In this document: positions 32,949-42,478 of the stretch, one piece after another
How positions within the stretch are numbered: position 1 is the stretch's first letter
Layout: each line of letters starts with the position of its first letter
Origin: an uncultured Lachnospiraceae bacterium
Lineage (GTDB): Bacteria; Bacillota; Clostridia; Lachnospirales; Lachnospiraceae
NCBI GenBank assembly: GCA_947631505.1
Contig: CANRLR010000009.1
Span: 1 to 64,000, forward strand
DNA: 64,000 nt
Reading direction: 5' to 3'
The notes under the pieces: generated by a model
The model's input: only the letters and a program-made list of their open reading frames with translations
Database searches by the model: none
Told to the model about the DNA's origin: nothing
Program-made: the position numbers and the translations under genes

Positions 32949-34785
32949 TTGCAGAAAGAAACCACAAAGAAAAGCGAACATGAGAGATATGCTGAAACTC
33001 ATATCTGGAATGAGCCCCTGCTTTCTTCCCTTTACCATACTGGAAGCACTTTTGTCAACCGCTGTTGTCTTTATCAATATTATACTGAGTGCCGATATTT
33101 TGGATGGAATTGCCATTGGAAAACAACAGGAGTTAATCCATACGGCACTTTTTATGGTAGGCTTGAACCTCGTACTGGCTCTTATCCGATGGGGAATTAA
33201 CAAATGGCTGATTGTTACAAGGCGTAAGATCGAGGATTCCGTATCAAAGCAGCTTTCGCAAAAAAGTTTGAATTTGGACTATCAGATTTTAGAAAAAACC
33301 GGAACATTGGATTATATTCAGAAAGCGGAATCTGCTTCCCAGGCCAATGGCGGAATTACCAGCTACTGTGTTCTGCTCGGAGAGGGAATTACACAGATTG
33401 CATCCATCCTGTACGCTGCTATACTTCTGAGTGATTTCTTTTTAGAAAGCGGAAAAAGTGAAGATTCTTTTTTGCGTCTGATGACGGCACCACAGGCGGG
33501 AATTGTAATGTTTGTCCTGATGGGAGCAGTTATTTTTCTTGTTTATATACTGTCCAAAAAGCAGAGGAAACTCAATTATGAATTTTTGGAGCATAATATA
33601 CGGGGAAACAGAGAATTCGGCTCTTATTTTCAATTTCTCTATAATTATAATATTGGAAAACAGGTGCGAATCTATCATATGTTCCCAATGATATACCAAA
33701 GATTAAAAAAACTGGAATCCACAATGACAGAACGAACACACAAAATGACAAATCAATACCTGAAACTTATTGTGATTGCGGATGCCGCCTCCATTTTGTT
33801 ACTTTTCGTATATTATTGCTTTGTCGGGTTAAGAGCAGCAGCCGGTGCTATTACTTTGGGAGAAATGACAATTTATATCGGTGCCCTTACCAGTTTTTCA
33901 GACAACCTGTCGGGGGTATTCACCGCTTTGAATGCAATTGGACTTAAAAATGACTTTCTGAGCAATTATGTGGATTTTCTTCAACTGAAAAACGAAAAAT
34001 ATGACGGAACACTTCCCATTGAGAAACGTCTGGACCATGATTATGAACTGGAATTTCGGAATGTTTCTTTTCACTATCCCAACAGTGAAGAGCTGGTACT
34101 AAAAAATATTACAACAAAAATCCGGGTTGGGCGGAAAATGGCAATTGTGGGAAAGAACGGTTCTGGAAAATCTACGTTCATCAAACTATTATGCCGTTTG
34201 TATGACCCTACAGAAGGAGAAATTCTATTGAATGGTATTGACATTAAAAAATATGATTACGATGAATACCGTCAGATTTTCAGTGTGGTATTTCAGGATT
34301 TCCGGCTCTTCTCGTTTCCTGTGGCACAAAATGTTGCAGCAGGGCTTGTATATGACGAGGAAAAGGTATGGAAGGCACTGGAACAGGTCGGTATAGCAGA
34401 ACGGGTCAAAAAGATGGAAAAAGGGCTTGATACCGTTATTTTTAAACAGGAAGACGAGGGAGTGGAAATTTCCGGAGGGGAGGCTCAGAAGATCGCCATT
34501 GCAAGAGCTCTTTACAAAGACGCTCCGGTCGTTATATTAGACGAGCCAACGGCAGCACTGGACCCGGTATCAGAACTGGAAATATATGAGAGGTTTGATG
34601 AAATGGTGGAAGAGAAAACAGCGATTTATATTTCCCACCGTATGTCCAGCTGCCGGTTCTGTGAAAACATTGTTGTCTTTGAGAATGGAAATATTGTTCA
34701 AATGGGAAGTCATGATGCACTGGTGAAACAGCATGGACTGTATCAGGAACTGTGGAATGCTCAGGCACAGTATTATCAGGGATAA
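32938..34785 (+). CDS. ABC exporter half-transporter, subunit 2
   Basis: 615 aa from the ATG at 32938, inside the last codons of subunit 1, with AGAGGAGGG upstream. The transmembrane domain covers ~20-320 and the ATPase domain has VGKNGSGKSTFIKL, ISGGEAQKIAIAR, VVILDEPTAALD and ISHRM. Both ATPase sites of the presumed heterodimer look canonical by eye. It is the last gene of this unit; rplS begins with its own promoter. Confidence 0.88.
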   Translation: MKHNCRKKPQRKANMRDMLKLISGMSPCFLPFTILEALLSTAVVFINIILSADILDGIAIGKQQELIHTALFMVGLNLVLALIRWGINKWLIVTRRKIEDSVSKQLSQKSLNLDYQILEKTGTLDYIQKAESASQANGGITSYCVLLGEGITQIASILYAAILLSDFFLESGKSEDSFLRLMTAPQAGIVMFVLMGAVIFLVYILSKKQRKLNYEFLEHNIRGNREFGSYFQFLYNYNIGKQVRIYHMFPMIYQRLKKLESTMTERTHKMTNQYLKLIVIADAASILLLFVYYCFVGLRAAAGAITLGEMTIYIGALTSFSDNLSGVFTALNAIGLKNDFLSNYVDFLQLKNEKYDGTLPIEKRLDHDYELEFRNVSFHYPNSEELVLKNITTKIRVGRKMAIVGKNGSGKSTFIKLLCRLYDPTEGEILLNGIDIKKYDYDEYRQIFSVVFQDFRLFSFPVAQNVAAGLVYDEEKVWKALEQVGIAERVKKMEKGLDTVIFKQEDEGVEISGGEAQKIAIARALYKDAPVVILDEPTAALDPVSELEIYERFDEMVEEKTAIYISHRMSSCRFCENIVVFENGNIVQMGSHDALVKQHGLYQELWNAQAQYYQG

Positions 34786-34832
34786 ATAATGAAACAATAA
34801 AAAAACAATGAAGCAAGAATGATAGGAAAGTC

Positions 34833-34861
34833 TTGACTGATTTGCATTCCTGTGTTATATT
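34833..34861 (+). promoter_or_regulatory. Promoter for rplS
   Basis: -35 TTGACT (34833-34838), 17-nt spacer, -10 TATATT (34856-34861). The leader of about 80 nt to the ATG at 34947 shows no hairpin I can defend; some Firmicutes carry an L19 autoregulatory leader here. Confidence 0.65.
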
Positions 34862-34946
34862 TTTAATGTTGTGAATAAAAGTAGATGGTCCTCTGGTGGT
34901 AAAAATGATACATTAAGAACATCAAAAAAGATTAGGAGGAACAACA

Positions 34947-35294
34947 ATGAACGAAATTATCAAGAAAATTGAAGCAGAACAGCTGAAAGCAGAAGTACCT
35001 GAATTTAACGTAGGTGATACGGTAAAGGTATACGCTAAGGTTAAAGAGGGACAGCGTGAGAGAACACAGGTATTTGAAGGTGTTGTATTAAAAAGACAGG
35101 GCGGAAGCACCCGTGAGACCTTCACGGTTCGTAAGTTCTCCAACGGTGTAGGTGTTGAGAAGACATGGCCTCTTCATTCTCCGATTGTTGAGAAAATCGA
35201 AGTTGTTCGTCTTGGTAAAGTAAGAAGAGCAAAACTGAATTACTTGCGTGGACGTGTAGGTAAAGCAGCAAAGGTAAAAGAGCTGGTAAAATAA
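34947..35294 (+). CDS. rplS: 50S ribosomal protein L19
   Basis: 115 aa, standard length. [54 protein letters not shown] and [17 protein letters not shown] are L19 signatures. It lies at the 30S-50S interface. RBS TTAGGAGGA. The terminator downstream makes it largely a one-gene unit, as often seen. Confidence 0.98.
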   Translation: MNEIIKKIEAEQLKAEVPEFNVGDTVKVYAKVKEGQRERTQVFEGVVLKRQGGSTRETFTVRKFSNGVGVEKTWPLHSPIVEKIEVVRLGKVRRAKLNYLRGRVGKAAKVKELVK

Positions 35295-35315
35295 TAAGCC
35301 GCATTACCAACGGGA

Positions 35316-35352
35316 AAAGTTTCTTTGTGCTTGCACAATAGAAACTTTTTTT
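35316..35352 (+). terminator. Intrinsic terminator after rplS
   Basis: AAAGTTTCT-TTGTGC pairs with GCACAA-T-AGAAACTTT with one bulged base, followed by a T-run into TTTTTTTCG. Strong stem directly after rplS. Confidence 0.85.
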
Positions 35353-35388
35353 CGTTTGTAATTGATGTTATTTCATGGAGGGCAGATT

Positions 35389-35994
35389 ATGAATCTCAGG
35401 TTTGAAGAAGAAATGAAACGGGAACGGCGCCGGGATGCTTTCAAGGAATTGCTTTGGTTTCTTTTGATTGCTGCTATTGTCATTTTATTTGCATGGTTAA
35501 TCGTACGATTTGCTTTAAAAAAAGTAAATGTCATTGGCAGTGCTATGGAAACAACCCTCTATAATGGCGAGGATGTCATTGTTAACAAAATTTCTTATGC
35601 CATTTTATCGCCGGGAAGGGAAGCTGTGATAGCCTTTTATCCGGACTTAGAAGAGGAAGAAGAAGCGGTATTGGATGATTCTGCTGTTCTGATCCGCCGG
35701 GTTATTGGTTTGCCGGGAGAAAAAATCCGAATTACCGATGGAAAAATTTATATTAATGAAGAAGAATGGAAAGAGAAATATAATTTTGGTGAAATGGTGT
35801 CGGCCGGTATTGCCAACAGTGAAATTACATTGGGGGAAGATGAATATTTTGTGTTAAGTGACAACCGCAATGATATGGATGACAGCCGGAACGAAGCGTT
35901 TACTAAAGTAAAGAGAGAGAATATAATCGGCAAAGTAATTTTGAAATTTCATCCGCTTTCTCTGATTGGCGGACCGCAACAGGAGGAACAATAA
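35389..35994 (+). CDS. Signal peptidase I homologue lacking both catalytic residues
   Basis: 201 aa from the ATG at 35389 (MNLRFEEEMKRERR), with GGAGGG upstream. One membrane helix at ~20-40, then an S26 fold: box B reads VIGSAMETTL where active enzymes have V-G-SM--TL, so the nucleophile serine is Ala52 (GCT, 35542-35544). Box D reads LIRRVIGLPGEKI where active enzymes have KR-IGLPG, so the general-base lysine is Arg103 (CGC, 35695-35697). The rest (EDEYFVLSDNRNDMDDSRN) is well conserved. It should not cleave signal peptides by the known mechanism. It shares its last base with the rbgA start, so it is co-expressed with rbgA and the active lepB downstream. Confidence 0.85.
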   Translation: MNLRFEEEMKRERRRDAFKELLWFLLIAAIVILFAWLIVRFALKKVNVIGSAMETTLYNGEDVIVNKISYAILSPGREAVIAFYPDLEEEEEAVLDDSAVLIRRVIGLPGEKIRITDGKIYINEEEWKEKYNFGEMVSAGIANSEITLGEDEYFVLSDNRNDMDDSRNEAFTKVKRENIIGKVILKFHPLSLIGGPQQEEQ

Positions 35995-36842
35995 TGCATT
36001 TTCAATGGTACCCGGGACATATGACGAAGGCAAAGCGTGCGATGCAGGAAGACATCAAACTAATTGATGTTGTAATTGAGTTAGTGGATGCCAGAATTCC
36101 GCGCAGCAGTAAAAATCCCGATATTGATGAGCTGGCAAAACAAAAAGCAAGGGTGCTTCTGCTGAATAAAAGTGACATGGCAGATGCAGCTGTGCAGGGG
36201 GAGTGGATTCGCTACTATGAGCAAGCGGGTTATCTTGTATTAGCCGTAAATGCGAAGAAGAAAAATGAATTAAAGCAAATCAATGCGTTGATACAAGAGG
36301 CATGTAAAGAAAAGATTGAGAGAGACCGGAAACGAGGAATCTTAAATCGTCCGGTGCGGGCAATGATTGTGGGAATTCCGAATGTGGGAAAATCCACTTT
36401 TATTAATAGTTTTGCGGGCAGAGCCTGTGCAAAAACAGGAAATAAGCCCGGAGTGACAAAAGGGAAACAGTGGATTCGTCTGAATAAACAAGTGGAACTG
36501 TTAGATACGCCGGGAATTTTGTGGCCCAAATTTGAAGACCAGCAGGTCGGTCAGCACTTGGCATTTATTGGCTCCATCAAGGATGAATTGATTCAAAGTG
36601 TTGATTTGGCTTTAGATCTGATCGAATTTTTAACAAAAACCTATGAAGGAATCCTGAACGGGCATTATAATGTGCAAGAGAACTTAGATTCTGTTGATAT
36701 ATTGCGCCAATTAGCGATAAATAGAGGCTGTATTCAAAAGGGAAATGAACCGAACTATGAAAAAGCTGCCTATTTATTGTTGGATGACTTTCGAAATGCC
36801 AAATTGGGAAGAATAACAATAGAAAGACCAAATGAGAGATGA
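35994..36842 (+). CDS. rbgA: Ribosome biogenesis GTPase RbgA (YlqF)
   Basis: 282 aa. Starts MHFQWYPGHMTKAKRAM, the family hallmark, followed by a circularly permuted GTPase: G4 LNKSDMAD first, then G1 GIPNVGKSTFINSFAGRA, G2/G3 LLDTPGILWPKFED. It assists late assembly of the 50S subunit. Preceded at zero distance by the dead signal peptidase and followed, with small gap, by an active one. Confidence 0.95.
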   Translation: MHFQWYPGHMTKAKRAMQEDIKLIDVVIELVDARIPRSSKNPDIDELAKQKARVLLLNKSDMADAAVQGEWIRYYEQAGYLVLAVNAKKKNELKQINALIQEACKEKIERDRKRGILNRPVRAMIVGIPNVGKSTFINSFAGRACAKTGNKPGVTKGKQWIRLNKQVELLDTPGILWPKFEDQQVGQHLAFIGSIKDELIQSVDLALDLIEFLTKTYEGILNGHYNVQENLDSVDILRQLAINRGCIQKGNEPNYEKAAYLLLDDFRNAKLGRITIERPNER

Positions 36843-36850
36843 GGATTAAT

Positions 36851-37585
36851 ATGTCAGAGAAGAAGGACATTGATGAAAGCCTGCGAGTCTGCGAAGAAAT
36901 TCAGAAGCGTTTTTCCCGGCCGGATACTCCAGAACAAGAATCGGTTCCGCAAATCCCAGTGAATGCTTTAAATTTAGAATCCGCGGATAAGCAGGGAAAA
37001 AAGAAGCAAAAAGAAAGAAAAAGCAATGATAGAGATTGGTCAGATGCAGAATACCAAGAGAGCCATCCTTTTTTGCGGACACTTCTGGGTGTTCTGATCT
37101 GTGCGTTATTGGCACTGGTTCTATCCTTGGTGATAACGGAATATGTAGCCCATCATACTTCTGTGGAGGGGAGTTCCATGGAATCTACGCTATCTAATGG
37201 AGACCAGTTAATTGTGGAAAATATCAGCTATTATTTTCATGAACCAGAACGTTTTGATGTGATTACATTTCCGTATGATAATAACGTCAGCTATATTAAA
37301 AGAATTATTGGCTTACCGGGAGAAACGGTGCAGATTATGGATGGTACGATTTTTATCAATGGTGAAATACTGCAGGAGAATTATGGTAATGCCGATATGG
37401 AGGATGATGGACTGGCTGCTGATATCATTCATCTTGGTGAGGATGAATATTTTGTGTTAGGAGATAATCGGAATGCCAGCATTGACAGCCGGAAACCGGA
37501 AGTGGGTAATGTGAAAAGGGAAAATATCTCCGGTAAGGCGTGGGTTCGTTTTTATCCTTTTGATAAAATGCAGGTGATTCAATAG
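36851..37585 (+). CDS. lepB: Signal peptidase I, active-type
   Basis: 244 aa from the ATG at 36851 (MSEKKDIDESLRV) with GATGAGG upstream. A ~75-residue charged N-terminal extension precedes the single membrane helix (LLGVLICALLALVLSLVITEY). Nucleophile box VEGSSMESTLSNGDQL and lysine box SYIKRIIGLPGETV are both intact, as is GDNRNASIDSR. It removes signal peptides on the outer face of the membrane. Compare the inactive paralogue upstream of rbgA. Confidence 0.93.
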   Translation: MSEKKDIDESLRVCEEIQKRFSRPDTPEQESVPQIPVNALNLESADKQGKKKQKERKSNDRDWSDAEYQESHPFLRTLLGVLICALLALVLSLVITEYVAHHTSVEGSSMESTLSNGDQLIVENISYYFHEPERFDVITFPYDNNVSYIKRIIGLPGETVQIMDGTIFINGEILQENYGNADMEDDGLAADIIHLGEDEYFVLGDNRNASIDSRKPEVGNVKRENISGKAWVRFYPFDKMQVIQ

Positions 37586-37601
37586 GAAAAGGAGCATAGA
37601 A

Positions 37602-38066
37602 ATGGAGATTGAAAAAAAGTATTTGGTAAAACATGTGCCGGAAGATTTGAAAAAAGCAGAGAGATGGGAGATTGAACAATGTTACCTCTGTCAAGAACCG
37701 ACACTTCGTATACGGAAAAGAAATGGTGAGTATATACTCACCTATAAAAACAGACAGGAGCCCTCTGTCACAGAAAAGCTATGTGTATCAAATGAGTTGG
37801 AGGTACCGCTTACAAAAGAATCCTATGAACATCTGAAACAAAAAGCAGATGGAATCTGCATTGAAAAAACGCGATACCGGATTCCCTATGGAAAATATAC
37901 GATTGAACTTGATATTTTTCATGGAAAATATGAGGGGAAAATGCTGGCTGAGGTCGAGTTTGCAACAGAGAGGGAGGTGCTGGCATTTACAGTACCGGAA
38001 TGGTTCGGTGAGGATGTCAGCGGTGATTATCATTATACCAATAGTTTTCTTGCTCATCCGTCTTAA
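37602..38066 (+). CDS. CYTH-domain (triphosphate tunnel) protein
   Basis: 154 aa. The ExExK motif EIEKK opens the protein (MEIEKKYLVKHVPED), followed by LRIRKRNGEYILTYK and IELDIFHGKYEGKMLAEVEFAT, the metal/phosphate-binding pattern of CYTH domains. Members hydrolyse inorganic triphosphate or make cAMP; small bacterial forms like this are usually triphosphatases, which is inference here. RBS AAAGGAGC. Confidence 0.82.
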   Translation: MEIEKKYLVKHVPEDLKKAERWEIEQCYLCQEPTLRIRKRNGEYILTYKNRQEPSVTEKLCVSNELEVPLTKESYEHLKQKADGICIEKTRYRIPYGKYTIELDIFHGKYEGKMLAEVEFATEREVLAFTVPEWFGEDVSGDYHYTNSFLAHPS

Positions 38067-38107
38067 AAAGTAAAAACGCAAAAAATCAGGAAAAAGAAAA
38101 ATATACC

Positions 38108-38137
38108 TTGTTTTTTTGTATGTTCGTGGTATATAAT
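38108..38137 (+). promoter_or_regulatory. Promoter for gdhA
   Basis: -35 TTGTTT (38108-38113), 18-nt spacer, -10 TATAAT (38132-38137), 33 nt before the gdhA ATG. Confidence 0.6.
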
Positions 38138-38146
38138 GATAAGTGA

Positions 38147-39505
<1,359 letters not shown>

Positions 39506-39532
39506 CTCCTATATAAAAAATCAGTATTCTAA

Positions 39533-39562
39533 AAAGAGAGCTGCGAGGCTCTCTTTTTTGTT
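39533..39562 (+). terminator. Intrinsic terminator after gdhA
   Basis: AAAGAGAGC (39533-39541), loop TGCGAG, GCTCTCTTT (39548-39556) followed by TTTG. Confidence 0.85.
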
Positions 39563-39606
39563 TCAGCGAAAGGTGTAAAGCGCTCCTATTTCTGGACAGA
39601 CAACTA

Positions 39607-39635
39607 TTGAAATAAAAAAAGTCCCTTGATAAAAT
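39607..39635 (+). promoter_or_regulatory. Candidate promoter for the DUF5688-type gene
   Basis: -35 TTGAAA (39607-39612), 17-nt spacer, -10 TAAAAT (39630-39635), 46 nt before the ATG at 39682. Confidence 0.5.
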
Positions 39636-39681
39636 AGTAAGTGCATAGAAGCGATTTTTTAATAATGGGATTGGAGTTAGT

Positions 39682-40578
39682 ATGACGGAAAAACAATTTA
39701 TGTATGAAGTGGCGGAGCGTTTAGGAGCATTGCGGCAGACAAAGGGGCTGGATATCCGGTGTCAGGTTTTTACTAAAAATAATAATACCAAACATTATGG
39801 CATTGTTTTACAACAGGACAATGAACGAGTGACACCTATGATTTTTCTGGAGCATTATTATGAAAATTATTTGCAGGAACAAATGTCGGTAGATGAAACG
39901 GTAAAACAAATTATGGAAATGCTTGAACCGGTAAAAAAACATGCCAGACAATATCAATCGTTATCTCTTCAATTTGCAGAATGTCAGGACAAAATTATCT
40001 ACCGTCTGATATCAAAAGAAATGAATGAAAACTTATGTGAAAAAATACCGTATATTCCTTTTCTTGATTTGATGATTAGCTTTTGTGTTGTTGTCAATTA
40101 TTCCGATAGCGGTGTAGAAACAATTAAAGTTACGAACGATTTAATGAATGAATGGGGAGTAACAACATCAGAGCTATATCGTCTGGCAGAGGAAAATACA
40201 CCTCGTATTTTTCCGGCGAAAATCCAATTTCTTTCAGAGCTGCTGCAGAAACATCTGGAATTACCGGATCAAAAAGAAACCTCGGATGAACTAAAAATAC
40301 CAATGATTATTATGGGAAATGAAGCAGGCGTTTATGGGGCATCAACGATTCTGTACCCGAATGCAGTAGAACATATAGCAAACGAACTGAATGCAAATCT
40401 CTATATTCTGCCGAGCAGTGTACATGAGTTTATTATTTTACCTGAGACAGATGGGAATTCTTTGGATGAGCTTGCTGATATGGTTCAACGCATCAACAAA
40501 GATTATGTCAAAGAAGAAGAAATTCTTTCTGATCAGGCTTATTTTTACAATAAGAATCAAAAGAAATTTATTTTCTGA
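39682..40578 (+). CDS. DUF5688-type protein of unknown function
   Basis: 298 aa soluble protein without signal peptide or membrane helix. The pattern CQVFTKNNNTKHYGIVLQQDNERVTPMIFLEHYYENY near the N-terminus and MIIMGNEAGVYGASTILYPNAVEHIANELNANLYILPSSVHEFIIL near the C-terminus match what I recall of DUF5688 proteins, which are abundant in Lachnospiraceae and sometimes multi-copy. No function is known to me. It sits alone between gdhA and a tRNA. Confidence 0.65.
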   Translation: MTEKQFMYEVAERLGALRQTKGLDIRCQVFTKNNNTKHYGIVLQQDNERVTPMIFLEHYYENYLQEQMSVDETVKQIMEMLEPVKKHARQYQSLSLQFAECQDKIIYRLISKEMNENLCEKIPYIPFLDLMISFCVVVNYSDSGVETIKVTNDLMNEWGVTTSELYRLAEENTPRIFPAKIQFLSELLQKHLELPDQKETSDELKIPMIIMGNEAGVYGASTILYPNAVEHIANELNANLYILPSSVHEFIILPETDGNSLDELADMVQRINKDYVKEEEILSDQAYFYNKNQKKFIF

Positions 40579-40611
40579 GCCATGATTTTAAAAAGATTCC
40601 TGAATTTACTC

Positions 40612-40641
40612 TTTACAAATGCATGAAAAATGATATATAAT
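40612..40641 (+). promoter_or_regulatory. Promoter for tRNA-Arg
   Basis: -35 TTTACA (40612-40617), 18-nt spacer, -10 TATAAT (40636-40641); predicted start about 5 nt before the mature tRNA. Confidence 0.7.
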
Positions 40642-40652
40642 GAGAAAGCAAT

Positions 40653-40725
40653 GCATCTGTGGCTCAGTGGATAGAGTAGCGGCTTCCGAAGCCGTTGGTC
40701 GGGGGTTCGAATCCCTCCAGGTGCA
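40653..40725 (+). tRNA. tRNA-Arg (anticodon CCG)
   Basis: 73 nt. Acceptor GCATCTG pairs with CAGGTGC (one G:T); D arm GGCTCAGTGGATAGAG; anticodon stem GCGGC/GCCGT with loop TTCCGAA, giving anticodon CCG after U33; T arm GGGGG-TTCGAAT-CCCTC; discriminator A. CCA is not encoded. It reads CGG codons. A T-rich stretch follows directly. Confidence 0.93.
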
Positions 40726-40801
40726 TTTTTTCTTATTTTATCCTCGATATCTTTGGTATAAGGCAGATTTCGTGTAGATGAGGAAGGGAATTAAATTGAT
40801 T

Positions 40802-41692
40802 ATGAATAACGATTATATTGTACGGGGAGTGGCAGCATTTGGTCAGATTCGGTGTTTTGCCATTACATCCGCTCATTTGGTAGAAGAAGCACGGCAGCGG
40901 CACGGAACAAGTCCTGTGATGACAGCCGCACTGGGAAGGCTTCTTTCTGGCGGAGCAATGATGGGAAGCATGATGAAGGGTGAGAACGATTTGCTGACAC
41001 TTCAGATTCAATGCCGTGGTCCGGCACAGGGGCTTACTGTTACAGCCGATGCCTATGGTCACGTAAAAGGATATCCAATCAATCCCGTTGTTTCTCTTCC
41101 TGCCAGTCCGGCGGGGAAATTGGATGTAGGGAAGGCATTGGACTTAGGGGTTCTGACCGTAATAAAAGATATTGGACTCAAAGAGCCCTATTCTGGACAG
41201 GTTCAGCTGGTATCAGGAGAAATTGCAGAAGATCTGACTTATTATTTTGCCACTTCGGAGCAGACACCATCTTCTGTTGCACTTGGCGTATTAATGAATA
41301 AAAATAATACAGTGGCACAGGCAGGTGGTTATATCATTCAGTTAATGCCGGGGACCGAAGATGACGTGATTGACAGGCTGGAAAGAAAATTGAAAGAAGC
41401 GGAGTCCGTTACAACAATGCTCGCTAATGGGCATACACCAGAATCCATGTTGAAAGACTTATTAGATGAATTTCAACCCGTGTTCTCCGAAGAAAGAATA
41501 TCGGCATCCTTTTCCTGCAATTGTTCGAAAGAACGGATGGAACGGGCATTGATTAGTTTAGGAAGAAAAGAAATTCAAAAAATTGTGGAAGAGAAAGAGT
41601 CCATTGAAATGAATTGTCATTTTTGTAATTCTCATTACCAGTTTACCGTTGAAGAGTTACAGCAGATTCAGAAAAAAATGGGAAAGGCATAG
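40802..41692 (+). CDS. hslO: Redox-regulated chaperone Hsp33
   Basis: 296 aa from the ATG at 40802 (MNNDYIVRGVAAFGQIRCF), with GAGGAAGGG upstream. SGGAMMGSMMKGENDLLTLQ, CRGPAQGLTV and the C-terminal zinc/redox switch CNCSKERM...CHFCNSHY (CxC and CxxC) are Hsp33 hallmarks. Oxidation of these cysteines activates its holdase function. Confidence 0.95.
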   Translation: MNNDYIVRGVAAFGQIRCFAITSAHLVEEARQRHGTSPVMTAALGRLLSGGAMMGSMMKGENDLLTLQIQCRGPAQGLTVTADAYGHVKGYPINPVVSLPASPAGKLDVGKALDLGVLTVIKDIGLKEPYSGQVQLVSGEIAEDLTYYFATSEQTPSSVALGVLMNKNNTVAQAGGYIIQLMPGTEDDVIDRLERKLKEAESVTTMLANGHTPESMLKDLLDEFQPVFSEERISASFSCNCSKERMERALISLGRKEIQKIVEEKESIEMNCHFCNSHYQFTVEELQQIQKKMGKA

Positions 41693-41718
41693 ACAAATTT
41701 ATCAAATATTGTTATACT
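41690..41718 (+). promoter_or_regulatory. Candidate promoter for the anchored protein gene at 41782
   Basis: -35 TAGACA (41690-41695, overlapping the hslO stop), 17-nt spacer, -10 TATACT (41713-41718). Confidence 0.6.
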
Positions 41719-41781
41719 ATGTAGAAAAAGCAGTGTGGAGAAACACGGCTTCTGAAAAATTGACAGAAAGTTGGTTAAATC

Positions 41782-42414
41782 ATGAAATTACGATATAAAA
41801 AGCTGGTAATTATTATTACTGTTATCACACTTGGACTTGGTTTTTTTATTCTTACATTGATTCCTACCGGAGGCTCAACACAGCAGAGTGTAGAGGAGGC
41901 AGAGCTAAAATTAAATGAAAATAAGGAAATAAATAAATTAATAACCGATTATTATGCAGCAAAGAAAACGGTGAATATTGAGGCTATGAGTTCGCTTGTG
42001 AGTGCACCGGACCAGATTAATAAAGAAAAGTTCACAGCAATGGCTGAATATGTGGAAGATTATCAGAATATTAATTGTTATGTAATTGAAAATAAAGAAT
42101 CCGATGGATATTGTGTTTTTGTAAAATATGACATGAAATTGAAAAATATTTCTACTCTGGCACCATGCTTTACCTTCTTCTATGTAACAACAACCTCTGA
42201 CGGAAGTTATATTATTTATTTTAGTGCTTTGGATGAAGCACAGGTAGATTTTATTAACGCAGCAAAGAAGAATAGTAATGTCATAAAAATAGAAGAAGAA
42301 GTCAGACAGCAGACACAGGATTTAATCAATAAAGATTCCAGTTTTAAACAGCTTTATCAAAAAGTGGATTCACAGAATAAATCAGTGACGGCATCTGGTG
42401 CAGCAGCACAATAA
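41782..42414 (+). CDS. Membrane-anchored extracytoplasmic protein of unknown function
   Basis: 210 aa. A basic N-terminus and helix at ~8-27 (LVIIITVITLGLGFFILTLI) form a signal anchor or cleavable signal. The body (NKLITDYYAAKKTVNIEAMSSLV...YVIENKESDGYCVFVKYDMKLKN...CFTFFYVTTTSDGSYIIYF) reads like one NTF2-like alpha-beta cone domain; that fold call is a guess. Lys/Ser-rich C-terminal tail. Own promoter, followed by a weak hairpin before the rluF-like gene. Confidence 0.6.
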   Translation: MKLRYKKLVIIITVITLGLGFFILTLIPTGGSTQQSVEEAELKLNENKEINKLITDYYAAKKTVNIEAMSSLVSAPDQINKEKFTAMAEYVEDYQNINCYVIENKESDGYCVFVKYDMKLKNISTLAPCFTFFYVTTTSDGSYIIYFSALDEAQVDFINAAKKNSNVIKIEEEVRQQTQDLINKDSSFKQLYQKVDSQNKSVTASGAAAQ

Positions 42415-42429
42415 GAATTTTGGAAGAAA

Positions 42430-42455
42430 GGGGCGATGGGAAATCGCCTCTTTAT
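42430..42455 (+). terminator. Weak intrinsic terminator or attenuator
   Basis: GGGGCGAT (42430-42437) and ATCGCCTC (42443-42450) form an 8-bp stem with one G:T around GGGAA, followed by TTTATTAC, 24 nt before the next start codon. Confidence 0.45.
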
Positions 42456-42478
42456 TACATCATAAGGAGTTATGGATC

